The notes: generated by a model not told the origin, from the letters alone. DNA of 64,000 nucleotides from Jiangella endophytica (GCF_003427025.1 NZ_QVAI01000006.1:1-64000); one strand, 5' to 3'. Positions 26,216 through 34,943 are shown, counted from the first letter of the stretch. A program made the numbers and translations.

Positions 26216-28837
26216 TCACGCCCCGCCGAGCGCCAGGAACGACCACGCCGTCGCCCGGTCCCGCGCACCGGCCGCGGCCCGGCGGGCCGCCAGCAGCGCC
26301 GCGCCCAGATCGTCGCCGGTGCGCAGCCGTTCGTGCACGACGAGGCTGAGATCGACACTCGCGGCGTCGCTCACCGGGACGACGGTGGCCAGCAGCCCGG
26401 CGGTGCCCAGCGCCGAGAGCGACGTCGTCAGGCCGAGCAGCTCGTCGGCGCCGGTGGGCGAGCCGACGCCGGACTCGCACGCCGTCAGCAGCAGGCGGTA
26501 CGGCGGCGACTGCAGCCGCTCGATGTCGAACACGGTCAGCGGGCCGTCGGCCAGCTCCAGCGACGAGAACATCGGGTTGTCGCCGCGGTACCGGCCGTGC
26601 GCGCCGACGTGCGCGAGCCAGGACCCGTCCAACGCGGCCAGCGCGGCGTCGGCGGTGGCGTCGTCGCCGGTCAGCACGGTCGCGTCGGGGTATACACCGG
26701 CCAGCACGCCGACCTCCGCACCCGACGACGCGAGGTCGGCGCCGGCGATCAGGGCGACCCCGCGGTCGGCCGGCGGCGTGCTCGTGCGGGCGCGCAGCCA
26801 GGCGGTCGCCGACGGCGCCACCGTCACGTCGCTGTCGCGCAGCGCGGGCAGCGCGCCCCACGGCACCGCCTGCATCGTCGACGGCGGGACCAGCACGACC
26901 GGCCCGTCGCCCAGCTCGCGGACCGCCGGACCGAGCATCGTCTCCTGCAGCCGCGCCAGGCCGGGCTCGGCGGCGGCGAGCAGCACCCCCGCCACGGCGT
27001 CGGCCGCCACCGCGGCGCCGCGCAGCGCGAACTTGGCGTACTCGACCTCGTCCAGCGCGGCGCCGGAGTCACCGGCGACCACGTGCTTCAGCCGCCCCTC
27101 GCGCGCGACGACCGCGTGGAACCGGCCGCCACGCAGCCCGATGATGCTCACCAGCGTCCGGTCGCCGAGGGTGTCGAGCAGCTCACCGACGTCCAGGCGA
27201 CGGCGGCCCGTGGTCTGGGTGCGCTGGTGGGCGGCGGCCGCGTCGCGGCCGTGGACGTGGCGGCGGATGCGCTCCTCGATGCGCCGCCGCTCGGCCTCGT
27301 CGGCGTGGCTGCCGATGAGGCTGCCGACGGCGCGCAGCCGGCCGAGCTCGGCGGCGAGCTCCGCGTCGTGGTGGGCCGCCGGCCAGGGCAGGGAGTGCAG
27401 GGTGCCGCGCCAGCGCTCCGTCCAGCGCAGCAACTCCCGCGCCGACCCGTCGACGGCGACCCGTCGCGTGGCGAGCGCCGCGAGGTCGCCGCCGTGCACG
27501 GTCGCGCGCGCCCGCAGCTCCGTCGCGCCGAGCGACAGCGCGTGGGTGTCGAGGACGTCGAGTCCGCGGCCACAGGCGCGCAGCATCGCCCGGCGGTCGC
27601 CGGCGGACTCGGCCAGCAGCGCCTGCGCGTACCAGCCGGTGGACCGGCGCAGCGCCGACCCTCGCCCCCGGCGACCGGCCGCCGCCGTCCGCAGCGCCTC
27701 CCCGGCCAGCTCCGGCAGTCCCGTGGCCAGCGCCAGCCGGCCCGCCAGCACCAACGCGTCGAGACGCTCGGACGCGAAGCGGTCGGTCAGCTCCGCCGCC
27801 AGCTCGGCGGCCGCCCGGGCGTGCCGCTTCGTGACGGCGCCCGCCTCGGCCTGCGCCCGCAACAGCACCACCCGCGCATGCCGCTCCGCGTCGTCGTGCC
27901 CCTGCCGGCGACTCGACCTCGCCGCCCGTCGCGCCAGATCGGCGGCCCTGCCGGCGTTGCCCGCGGCCAGGTGCACGATGGCGGCCGCGATGAACCCGTC
28001 GGACCGTCGCAGCGCCGAGTCCCGCGCCCCGTCCAGCACCGCCACCAACTCGTCCGCCGTCGTGGCGGCGTCCTCGGTGAGCCCGGCCGCCAACTGGACG
28101 AGTGCGAGGTCGCGGACCACCTCGGGCGGGAAGACACCCAACTCGTCGTAACGGCCGCGGGCGTCGTAGAGCAGGCGCAGTGCCTGTGGCAGGTCCCCCA
28201 TCCGATGGGCCAGATCTCCCCGGTTCTGCACGATGATCGCGGCCAGGTAGTCCTGCCGATCGGCGACCGCGAGTTCCTGCGCAGCCAAGAGCTGACCTTC
28301 TGCCTCGGCGAAGCGTCCCGCGCCGATCAGCGCCCAGGCGACATTGGTCCTCGCCCGGGATTCCCAGGTCGGGTCACCGACGCGAGCCAGAATCTCGGCG
28401 GCCGCCGATCCGTCGGCATAGGCCGCGGGGAATTCCTGGAAATGCAGATAGGCCGCACTTCGCCGGACGAACACGCGCGCCCGGTCCGAACCGTCGCTGA
28501 GCTCGAGGGCGCGCTCGAACGCGCCCAATGCACGTGCACGACGCCCAGTGAAGCTCAAGGCGGTGCCGAGGCTCGCCTGCAAGTCGGCTTCCCGCGCCGG
28601 AAGATCGTTGCGCCGGCTGAGCGTGATGCCTTTGCGCAGCGCGGCGATGGCCCGGGCCAGATTGCCTTGCTCACGCTCGACGATCCCGATCGCTTGGAAC
28701 GCGTACGTGCGATCCAGCGGCGGCGCGTTGCGCTTCAGTACCGCTTCGGACAGCACACGTGCCTCTTCGGGCCGCGACATGGCCAGCGCCGGCAGATGCA
28801 TCGTGGCAAGTGTCGCCGACGTACTTCCCGAGGTCAC
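26216..28837 (-). CDS. TPR-CHAT caspase-like protease
   Basis: 873 residues. Residues 1-530 are helical with TPR-like repeats (for example QGNLARAIAALRKGITLSRR, TGRRARALGAFERALELSD, GDLPQALRLLYDARGRYDELG). Residues about 550-873 form a CHAT domain: WLAHVGAHGRY holds the catalytic His (His747), PMFSSLELADGPLTVFDIERL is the substrate-side conserved strip, and LLLTACESGVG holds the catalytic Cys (Cys787). Both dyad residues are present, so an active protease is expected. No signal peptide. The GTG start is 6 bases after TAGCAT and has no Shine-Dalgarno (leaderless). Divergent from two subtilisin-like proteases across 53 bases; CHAT proteases elsewhere act in peptide-cleavage signalling or defence. 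Confidence 0.85.
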   Translation of the reverse strand: MTSGSTSATLATMHLPALAMSRPEEARVLSEAVLKRNAPPLDRTYAFQAIGIVEREQGNLARAIAALRKGITLSRRNDLPAREADLQASLGTALSFTGRRARALGAFERALELSDGSDRARVFVRRSAAYLHFQEFPAAYADGSAAAEILARVGDPTWESRARTNVAWALIGAGRFAEAEGQLLAAQELAVADRQDYLAAIIVQNRGDLAHRMGDLPQALRLLYDARGRYDELGVFPPEVVRDLALVQLAAGLTEDAATTADELVAVLDGARDSALRRSDGFIAAAIVHLAAGNAGRAADLARRAARSSRRQGHDDAERHARVVLLRAQAEAGAVTKRHARAAAELAAELTDRFASERLDALVLAGRLALATGLPELAGEALRTAAAGRRGRGSALRRSTGWYAQALLAESAGDRRAMLRACGRGLDVLDTHALSLGATELRARATVHGGDLAALATRRVAVDGSARELLRWTERWRGTLHSLPWPAAHHDAELAAELGRLRAVGSLIGSHADEAERRRIEERIRRHVHGRDAAAAHQRTQTTGRRRLDVGELLDTLGDRTLVSIIGLRGGRFHAVVAREGRLKHVVAGDSGAALDEVEYAKFALRGAAVAADAVAGVLLAAAEPGLARLQETMLGPAVRELGDGPVVLVPPSTMQAVPWGALPALRDSDVTVAPSATAWLRARTSTPPADRGVALIAGADLASSGAEVGVLAGVYPDATVLTGDDATADAALAALDGSWLAHVGAHGRYRGDNPMFSSLELADGPLTVFDIERLQSPPYRLLLTACESGVGSPTGADELLGLTTSLSALGTAGLLATVVPVSDAASVDLSLVVHERLRTGDDLGAALLAARRAAAGARDRATAWSFLALGGA

Positions 28838-28890
28838 CCTCTGATGCTAGACATGTAGGCGTTTGTCCGGATCATGCTTGGGGGAATGCC
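28838..28890. promoter_or_regulatory. Short bidirectional promoter between CHAT and subtilisin genes
   Basis: Only 53 bases separate the two divergent starts. Leftward, TAGCAT lies 6 bases before the CHAT GTG, as for a leaderless transcript. Rightward, GGGGGA lies 5-6 bases before the ATG of the protease gene. The promoters must overlap, so the CHAT and first protease genes are probably controlled together. Confidence 0.5.
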
Positions 28891-30114
28891 ATGCAACAAG
28901 ACCGCGAACGGCTCCATCAGGAGTTCGAAAGGCTGCGCGACAACAGCGCGCGACGCACGAAAGATCGGGGGTTCGAGCTCGCCGCTCGCTGGAACCGGGA
29001 CGAGACGGCGATCGAGTATCTGTACCGCCAGGGCCAGCTGATCTGCGACGAGCGCGACCTCGACACCGTCCTCGAGGCGTTCGACCGGCTGCGGCTGGGC
29101 CGGCCGGAGATCACCGAAGGGCCGGTCGGGTTGGCGGTCCTGCACGTTCCGGATGCCGACGCCGCGGACATCGTCGCGAAGCTGGCGGAGGTGCTCGGCG
29201 ATGAGCGCATCGTCGCGCCCAATCACGTCCTGGACGCCCAGGTCCACTCGGCCATGTGCCCAGCGACCGAGCCGGTGCCGTTCCACGCGCCCATCCCCGT
29301 CATCGGGGAGCCTGTCGGCCCGGGTCGCCCGAAGGTCGCCGTCGTCGACACCGGGTACTTCCCGGAGGCTGGGATCGACTCCGGCTTCAGCCGGTTCTCG
29401 GCGGTGAAGAAGTACGAGATCGATGACGACGTCTACGTGCAGGGCACCGATGAGATCCGGCCGTACGGCGGGCACGGCACGGCGACGACCGCACGGCTCC
29501 TCGCGGTGTCGGGCGCCGATTCCGTCGAGGTCGAGGTGAGGGACTGTCTGCTCGGCGGCGCCGTCGACGAGCTGGCGATCGTGGAGGATCTGGAGAAGGT
29601 CGTCAAGGCCGGGGTGGACGTCGTGAGCGTGCAGGCCGGCCTCTACGCTCGGCCGGGCAACACGCCCAAGGCCTTCGACATGTTCTACCGCCGGGTCCTG
29701 AGCAAACACCCGGACACGGTGGTCGTGGCGTCGGCCGGCAACCACGGCACCGACATGCCGTTCTGGCCGGCGGCCTACAGCTGGGTGACGGCGGTCGGCG
29801 CACTGACCCGTGGCGGCGACTACCGGGCGCCGTGGAGCAACTTCGGCTACTGGGTCGACGCCTACACACCTGGCGAGAGCACCGTCATCCCCTACCCGAA
29901 CGGCCGCTACGACTACGTCGACCAGACCTCGGCCCGGTTCAGCAACGGACACGCCCTGTGGTCCGGCACGTCGTTCGCGGCTCCGGTGGTGGCCGGCCTG
30001 ATCGCCCGCCGCATGATCGAGCGAGAGGTGTCCGCGCCCGTCGCACGGCACATCGTGCTGCAGGAGGCGGCGATCGGGGCGCTGCCGCACACCGGACCGC
30101 GACTCATCGTCTGA
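28891..30114 (+). CDS. Subtilisin-like S8 serine protease, cytosolic type (copy 1)
   Basis: 407 residues with a complete triad: Asp153 in VAVVDTGYF, His195 in GGHGTATTA, Ser361 in SGTSFAAPVVAGL, and oxyanion Asn284 in SAGNHG. The first about 145 residues form a conserved leader with EYLYRQGQLICDERDLDTVLEAF and VAPNHVLDAQVH...CPATEPVP, which may be an inhibitor-like prodomain or a recognition domain. There is no signal peptide or Tat motif, so it should stay in the cytoplasm, unlike most bacterial subtilisins. A close paralogue follows 94 bases downstream, and a CHAT protease gene lies divergent. Confidence 0.9.
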   Translation: MQQDRERLHQEFERLRDNSARRTKDRGFELAARWNRDETAIEYLYRQGQLICDERDLDTVLEAFDRLRLGRPEITEGPVGLAVLHVPDADAADIVAKLAEVLGDERIVAPNHVLDAQVHSAMCPATEPVPFHAPIPVIGEPVGPGRPKVAVVDTGYFPEAGIDSGFSRFSAVKKYEIDDDVYVQGTDEIRPYGGHGTATTARLLAVSGADSVEVEVRDCLLGGAVDELAIVEDLEKVVKAGVDVVSVQAGLYARPGNTPKAFDMFYRRVLSKHPDTVVVASAGNHGTDMPFWPAAYSWVTAVGALTRGGDYRAPWSNFGYWVDAYTPGESTVIPYPNGRYDYVDQTSARFSNGHALWSGTSFAAPVVAGLIARRMIEREVSAPVARHIVLQEAAIGALPHTGPRLIV

Positions 30115-30139
30115 GTCCGACATAAGGCGTCATGAGGTC

Positions 30140-30168
30140 TTGAACGGTCATGGTGGCGGGGGTACCTT
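30140..30168 (+). promoter_or_regulatory. Promoter of the second subtilisin-like gene
   Basis: TTGAAC (30140-30145) and TACCTT (30163-30168) are 17 bases apart and 40 bases ahead of the ATG, which has AGGAG 6 bases upstream. This is one of the better sigma-70-type matches in the window and implies that copy 2 can be expressed independently of copy 1. Confidence 0.6.
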
Positions 30169-30208
30169 GCCAGAATCTATCTCCGCCACCTGACGCTCAG
30201 GAGTCACC

Positions 30209-31489
30209 ATGGCGCATCGTCCCTCTCCGACCACGATCTCGGCCGACGCCGCGTCGGCCGATGCGATGTTCGACCAGAACCACCGGCTGATGGAAGAGAT
30301 CCAGCGGCTGCACCGCAACATCGCCCGGCGGCCGGACGGCTTCGAGATGGGCGTGCGCTGGCATCGGACGGGTGTCGGGGTCGAATACCTGTACCGACAG
30401 GGCCAGCTCGTCTGCCGCGCCGGGGACCTCGCCACGGCCCTGGCCGCGTTCGATGCGATCGGCCAGCCGGGTCCGGAGGTCGCCCACGGCCCGGCGGACC
30501 TCCGCGTCCTCGACGTCGGCGACCGCGACGCCGCGGATCTTGCCGACGCCTTGGCGAGCACGCTCGGCCGCGACGACCTTGTCACCCCGAACCACGTGCT
30601 CGACTCCCAGGTGCACATGGCAATGTGCCCTGCCACTGAGCCGGTGCCGTCCGACGGGCCGGTGCGGGACCTGCCCGAGCCCTTCGGCACCCGGCGATCG
30701 AGCGTCGCCGTCGTCGACACCGGTTTCGTCCACGCCCTCGCCGACGAGGCGGGATACCAGCGGTTCAGCGCCGTCACCGGCGACTCACGGGCCGACGCGC
30801 AGGTGTACGCCGACGGCAGCGACCGCATCGAGCCGTACGGCGGGCACGGCACCGCGGCGGCGGCCTGCCTGCTCGCCGTCTCCGGCGCCGAGTCGACGTC
30901 GGTCCACGTGGACAGCTGTCTGGTCGGAGGCGCCGTCGACGAGGTGACGGTGGTCGACGCGCTCACCGCGGCGGTCGAGTCCGGCGCCGACGTCGTCAGC
31001 CTGCAGGCCGGCATGTACACGCGTGAGCACGTCGCGTCGGTGGCGTTCGCGGCGTTCCGCGACGAGGTACTGGCGGCGCACCCGGACACCGTCGTCGTGG
31101 CGGCGGCCGGCAACAACGGCTCGGACGAGAAGTTCTGGCCGGCGGCCTTCGACTGGGTGACCAGCGTCGGTGGCCTGACCGAGGACGGCTCGGCCCGGGC
31201 CGGCTGGTCCAACCACGGCGAGTGGGTCGACGTCTACGCGCCGGGCGACAACGTCACCGTTCCGTTCCCCAACGGCACCTACGAGTACCACGGCGGTGTG
31301 ACGGCAGAGTTCAGCGGCGGGCACGCCGTCTGGTCCGGCACGTCGTTCGCCACGCCGGCGGTCGCGGGCCTGATCGCGCGTCGAATGATCGAGGACGGCG
31401 TCGACGCGCCGACGGCGCGCGACCGCGTCCTGGCCGACGCGGCTGACGCCGAACTGGCCGGGGTCGGGCCGCGGCTGCTGAGCGACTGA
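30209..31489 (+). CDS. Subtilisin-like S8 serine protease, cytosolic type (copy 2)
   Basis: 426 residues, collinear with the preceding gene. Triad: Asp170 (VAVVDTGFV), His213 (GGHGTAAAA), Ser379 (SGTSFATPAVAGL); oxyanion Asn302 (AAAGNNG). The leader again has EYLYRQGQLVCRAGDLATALAAF and TPNHVLDSQVH...CPATEPVP. By eye the two proteins are about half identical, highest around the triad and the leader motifs; the 20-residue N-terminal extension is unique to this copy. No export signal. Own promoter and AGGAG site. Converges on an MFS gene with a 5-base gap. Confidence 0.9.
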   Translation: MAHRPSPTTISADAASADAMFDQNHRLMEEIQRLHRNIARRPDGFEMGVRWHRTGVGVEYLYRQGQLVCRAGDLATALAAFDAIGQPGPEVAHGPADLRVLDVGDRDAADLADALASTLGRDDLVTPNHVLDSQVHMAMCPATEPVPSDGPVRDLPEPFGTRRSSVAVVDTGFVHALADEAGYQRFSAVTGDSRADAQVYADGSDRIEPYGGHGTAAAACLLAVSGAESTSVHVDSCLVGGAVDEVTVVDALTAAVESGADVVSLQAGMYTREHVASVAFAAFRDEVLAAHPDTVVVAAAGNNGSDEKFWPAAFDWVTSVGGLTEDGSARAGWSNHGEWVDVYAPGDNVTVPFPNGTYEYHGGVTAEFSGGHAVWSGTSFATPAVAGLIARRMIEDGVDAPTARDRVLADAADAELAGVGPRLLSD

Positions 31490-31494
31490 GGCGA

Positions 31495-32778
31495 CTACGC
31501 GACCGAGCCGGCCGGCGGCCCTTCCACATCGCCGGCCGGCTCGGCCCGCCGCTCCGCCCGGTACGCGGGCAGGTACAGCGGCACCGCCAGCGCCACGACG
31601 ACCGCGCCCACCACCATCGCGGTCGCCACCGACGCCGACTCCGCGACGTTCGTCAGCAGGAGCATGCCGATCGCCGAGGCCGGCTGGAACACCATCGAGC
31701 TCAGCGACACGATCGTGGTCCGATGGGCGCCGGTCACCTCCTTGTGCAGCAGCGTCATGTGCATGGGGCTCGACGCGCCGTCAGCCAGGTAGCAGGCCAG
31801 GAAGGCCACGATCAGCCCGGCCGGACCAGCGAACAGTGTCATGGTCGCGATGAAGACGGCTTGCGCCAGCCGGGTCGTGGCCGCCGTCGCCGCCACGCCG
31901 ATCCACCGCGAGATGATCGGCGCGAGGGCCGCGCCACCCGCTGACGCCAACCAGGCCGCGGCAGCAACCGGGCCCATGATCGCGCCGGCGCGGTCGGCGT
32001 CGTCGAGCACCTCGGCCATCCGGATCGGCGTCAGCGACTCGTAGGCGATGGCGCCGAGGCCCCAGCACAGCTCGATACACACCAGCGCCTGGAGGATCCG
32101 CGACCCCCGCAGCAGCCGCAGGCTCCCGGTGATGACGCCCGGCACCTCGCGGGCGGCGGTGAGCGACGCCCGCCAGCTCGTCGAGCGGCCGGGCTCGACC
32201 AGCAGCCGCATCGTCGCGAGCACGGACACGAGCCGGAACACCGCGGCGACGAGGACGGGCAACGCCAGCGACTCGACGGAGCCGATCGGCCCGATCGCGA
32301 CCAGGCCGCCGGCGAGCAGCGCGCCGCCGCCGATCGCGATCCCGGCGACGGTGCCGCCCCGCGAGAGCCCTTCGGAGAGGTTCGCGTCAGGCTCGGTCGC
32401 CTGGACGGTGTCGACGTACCAGGCCTCGAGCGGCCCGCTGTCCAGCGCTCGGTAGACGCCCTGCACGGCGAAGGCCAGCGCGAACACGACGAAGGAGTCG
32501 GCGGTGTAGATGAGGGCCAGCCCGCCGAGGCTGATCAGGCCGGCGGCGACCATCACCGGCCGGCGCCCGAGGGCGTCCGAGATGCCGCCGGTGGGCAGCT
32601 CGAGCAGGAACACCACCAGACCCTGCGCGGCGGCGGCGAGCCCGAGCTCGGAGAGCGTGAGCCCGCGCTCCAGCGGCAGCAGCGTCAGAACCGGCAGCAG
32701 CATGCCGGACGGCAGCCACCGCAGGGCGAGCAGGATGAGGTACCGCGTCCGTGCCTGCCGGGGGTCGAGCTGAGTCAT
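31495..32778 (-). CDS. MFS transporter, DHA-like
   Basis: 427 residues, 12 predicted helices. GGISDALGRRPVMVAAGL matches the MFS motif A loop between helices 2 and 3. GVYRALDSGPLEAWYVDTVQATEPDANLSEGLSRGG resembles exporters that handle hydrophobic drugs or siderophores. The ATG at 32778 (MTQLDPRQARTRY) is preferred. Same direction as the FAD-oxidoreductase gene 63 bases upstream, so likely co-transcribed and under the adjacent TetR regulator. Substrate unknown. Confidence 0.8.
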   Translation of the reverse strand: MTQLDPRQARTRYLILLALRWLPSGMLLPVLTLLPLERGLTLSELGLAAAAQGLVVFLLELPTGGISDALGRRPVMVAAGLISLGGLALIYTADSFVVFALAFAVQGVYRALDSGPLEAWYVDTVQATEPDANLSEGLSRGGTVAGIAIGGGALLAGGLVAIGPIGSVESLALPVLVAAVFRLVSVLATMRLLVEPGRSTSWRASLTAAREVPGVITGSLRLLRGSRILQALVCIELCWGLGAIAYESLTPIRMAEVLDDADRAGAIMGPVAAAAWLASAGGAALAPIISRWIGVAATAATTRLAQAVFIATMTLFAGPAGLIVAFLACYLADGASSPMHMTLLHKEVTGAHRTTIVSLSSMVFQPASAIGMLLLTNVAESASVATAMVVGAVVVALAVPLYLPAYRAERRAEPAGDVEGPPAGSVA

Positions 32779-32841
32779 GGCAATGCATCTTGGCCGACCC
32801 GAAGATCGGACACAACGCATCGCACCGCATCGTTCCGGACG

Positions 32842-34062
32842 TCACGCGCGCAGCCGGCGCAGCGCGGCCGCGCCGATGAGCGGCAGCACCACGCGCGGCG
32901 TGAAGTAGCGGTCCGCGGGGACGATCCCGGCCAGGGCGCCGAGGAACCGGCCGACCTCCGCGGGCTGCTGGGCGAGGGCCGCGAAGAGCGCGTGGTCGAT
33001 GCGGCGCTGGCGCAGCTCGGCGAGGCGCAGGGTGAGATCGAACATCGGGCGGAGCCGGTGATCGCGCTGCCGCTCCCACGCGGCCAGCGCCGGGTCCAGC
33101 GGCCGCGCGCCACCGAGCCCGGCCACGACGGCGGCGGCCAGCGACTCGGCGTCGGCGAGGGCGTGCGCGATGCCCTGAGCGGTCACCGGGTCCATGACGG
33201 CGCCCGCGTCGCCGGCCAGCGCCCAGCCCGGCCCCCAGCCCGCCCGCACGACGTTGGGCAGGTCCGGCGTCGTGCGCAGCCGCTCGGCCAGCACGCCGGC
33301 GCGGACCCGGGCACCGAGGTCGCCGCAGTGGTCCAGCCCGGCCAGATGGTGGGCCAGGAGATCGTGACGTGCCGCACCGAGCTCCGCCAGTGGGGACGCC
33401 AGGTACACCACCGTCAGTCCGTCGCCGGTCGGGAACGCCGCCGCCACCCGCCCGGCGCGGTGGTACAGCTCCCCCGTCGCGAGCGGCACGCCGGACCAGT
33501 ACCCGTAGCCGGCGAAGGTCCGGACGGGCGCGCTCCGCCGCACTCGCGCGCCGACCGCGGCGGCGACGAACGAGTGCTTGCCGTCCGCGCCGATCACCAG
33601 CCGCGCCGACTCGGCCACGACACCGGCACCGCGGCCACACCGTCCACGCACCCCGGCGACCACGCCGTCCCGCCAGACCAGTTCTTCGACCCGGAACCGC
33701 TCCCGGACCTCGGCCCCGGCCGATCGGGCCGCGTCGAGCAGCGCCGCGTCGAGCAGAGTGCGCCGAGGGCTGTACAGCGCGTCGGCGCCGCCGACCGGCG
33801 GATAGCGGCCGGCCAGCACCACCCGCCCGGAGTCGAACCGGACGTCGCGGGCCGGCGGCGTGCCCGCGGCGATCAACCGGTCCAGCACGCCCCAGCGCGC
33901 CAGCCGGGCGACGGCCGGGACCTGCACCTGGTGTGACGACACCGTGTCGCGGGGGAACGCCACCCGGTCGACGGCGAGCACACGGAGCCCGGCGCGGGCC
34001 AGCAGCATCGCCGTCGCCGCGCCGGCCACACGTGCCCCGACCACGATCACGTCGTACGCCAT
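32842..34062 (-). CDS. FAD-dependent oxidoreductase (geranylgeranyl-reductase/monooxygenase-like)
   Basis: 406 residues of the PHBH-fold flavoprotein group. The Rossmann start DVIVVGARVAGAATAMLLARAGLRVLAVDR (2-31) binds FAD; SARLVIGADGKHS and WALAGDAGAVMDPVTAQGIAHALADAE (the GD motif) complete the site. Members hydroxylate aromatics or reduce isoprenoid double bonds; the substrate cannot be told. The ATG at 34062 follows GGAGG by 6 bases. Divergent from a TetR gene with palindromes between them, and followed by an MFS exporter: a likely xenobiotic or antibiotic resistance unit. Confidence 0.85.
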   Translation of the reverse strand: MAYDVIVVGARVAGAATAMLLARAGLRVLAVDRVAFPRDTVSSHQVQVPAVARLARWGVLDRLIAAGTPPARDVRFDSGRVVLAGRYPPVGGADALYSPRRTLLDAALLDAARSAGAEVRERFRVEELVWRDGVVAGVRGRCGRGAGVVAESARLVIGADGKHSFVAAAVGARVRRSAPVRTFAGYGYWSGVPLATGELYHRAGRVAAAFPTGDGLTVVYLASPLAELGAARHDLLAHHLAGLDHCGDLGARVRAGVLAERLRTTPDLPNVVRAGWGPGWALAGDAGAVMDPVTAQGIAHALADAESLAAAVVAGLGGARPLDPALAAWERQRDHRLRPMFDLTLRLAELRQRRIDHALFAALAQQPAEVGRFLGALAGIVPADRYFTPRVVLPLIGAAALRRLRA

Positions 34063-34082
34063 CGTCGCCTCCCCAGCCGCGA

Positions 34083-34123
34083 CCATACGCCACCGTATGG
34101 TGGTTCCGTACGGTACCGTATGG
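34083..34123. promoter_or_regulatory. TetR operator candidates overlapping the tetR start
   Basis: CCATACG-CCAC-CGTATGG (34083-34100) has perfect 7-base arms, and TACGGTACCGTA (34109-34120) is a perfect 12-base palindrome that reaches into the ATG at 34120. CGTATGG occurs twice, 23 bases apart. Position and symmetry fit binding by the divergent TetR protein, repressing both directions. Confidence 0.65.
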
Positions 34124-34707
34124 AGGTGCCCGACCAGAAGGCCCGCCGCCGGCTGACCCCTGACGACTGGGCCGACGCCGCCCTGACGGCCATCGCCGCG
34201 GGCGGGCTGGCCGCCGTCGCCGTCGAACCGCTGGCGACGCGGCTGCACACCACGAAGGGCAGCTTCTACTGGCACTTCGCGAACCGCGACGCGCTGCTGG
34301 ACGCCGCGCTGGCCCGCTGGGAGGAGCGCACGACCACCGACGTCGTCGGCGAGATCACCGCCATGGACGAGCGCGGCCCGGCGGACCGCCTGCGCCGGCT
34401 GATCACCCGCGTCGTCGGCATCGCCGAGCGCGATCCCGTCGGACCGGCGCTGCTGGCGTCGGCCGGGCACCCGCAGGTCGCCGCCGCGCTCGACCGAGTC
34501 ACCCGCACGCGGATCGACCTCATCGTCGCGCTCTTCGAGGGCCTGGGCTTCACGGCCGACGACGCCCGCCGCCGCGCCCTGCTCGCCTACAGCGCCTACC
34601 TCGGTCACGCCGAGCTCGCGCACTCCACGCCGGACGTCCTGCCGGCGGCGGCGGACGAGCGGCGGGCCTATCTGGACGACGTGCTCCGGGCGCTGACGGC
34701 GCGCTGA
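34120..34707 (+). CDS. TetR/AcrR family transcriptional regulator
   Basis: 195 residues. The N-terminal helix-turn-helix reads WADAALTAIAAGGLAAVAVEPLATRLHTTKGSFYWHFANRDALLDAALARWE, the standard TetR DNA-binding domain, followed by a helical ligand-binding domain. Divergent from the FAD-oxidoreductase/MFS pair, which it probably represses, with operator-like palindromes in the 57-base gap. The ATG lies inside one palindrome, suggesting tight autorepression. Ligand unknown. Confidence 0.92.
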   Translation: MEVPDQKARRRLTPDDWADAALTAIAAGGLAAVAVEPLATRLHTTKGSFYWHFANRDALLDAALARWEERTTTDVVGEITAMDERGPADRLRRLITRVVGIAERDPVGPALLASAGHPQVAAALDRVTRTRIDLIVALFEGLGFTADDARRRALLAYSAYLGHAELAHSTPDVLPAAADERRAYLDDVLRALTAR

Positions 34708-34764
34708 CCCGAACCGTGGGATGGGGGTTGGGGCCGCCACCGCGCGGCCGGTAATGTCACGCAT

Positions 34765-34905
34765 GTGACTGTCGAACGACGCAAGCCCCTCGAGGTTCCC
34801 GTAGATCCCGACATCACCGCGGAGCTGAAGGCGGCCGACATCGAAGCCCGGGTCGAAGCCGCCGAGCGGAGTGCGGAGCTCCTGGAGCGCCTGCGCAGGC
34901 TCTGA
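34765..34905 (+). CDS. Small helical hypothetical protein (46 aa)
   Basis: A GTG 7 bases after TAATGT (leaderless pattern) opens 46 codons ending in TGA. The product is TVERRKPLEVPVDPDITAEL... then a heptad-like Glu/Ala/Leu-rich helix to RLRRL; charged and probably coiled-coil. It sits just upstream of the helicase-associated gene (38-base gap) in the same direction. No family recognised; support comes from the promoter-like spacing and coding-like composition. Confidence 0.5.
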   Translation: MTVERRKPLEVPVDPDITAELKAADIEARVEAAERSAELLERLRRL

Positions 34906-34943
34906 TTCGCAGCTGGCCAGATGCACGCCGTACCGTAGAGCGG

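Noticed and set aside
25961-28858. Long rightward frames opposite the CHAT gene (up to 965 codons)
   Set aside because: They lack recognisable motifs and are antisense to a protein with an intact CHAT dyad.
26216-31489. Calling the CHAT/S8 locus a type III-E CRISPR (Craspase) or gasdermin system
   Set aside because: There is no gRAMP, CRISPR array or gasdermin-like pore gene nearby, so only the protease content is claimed.
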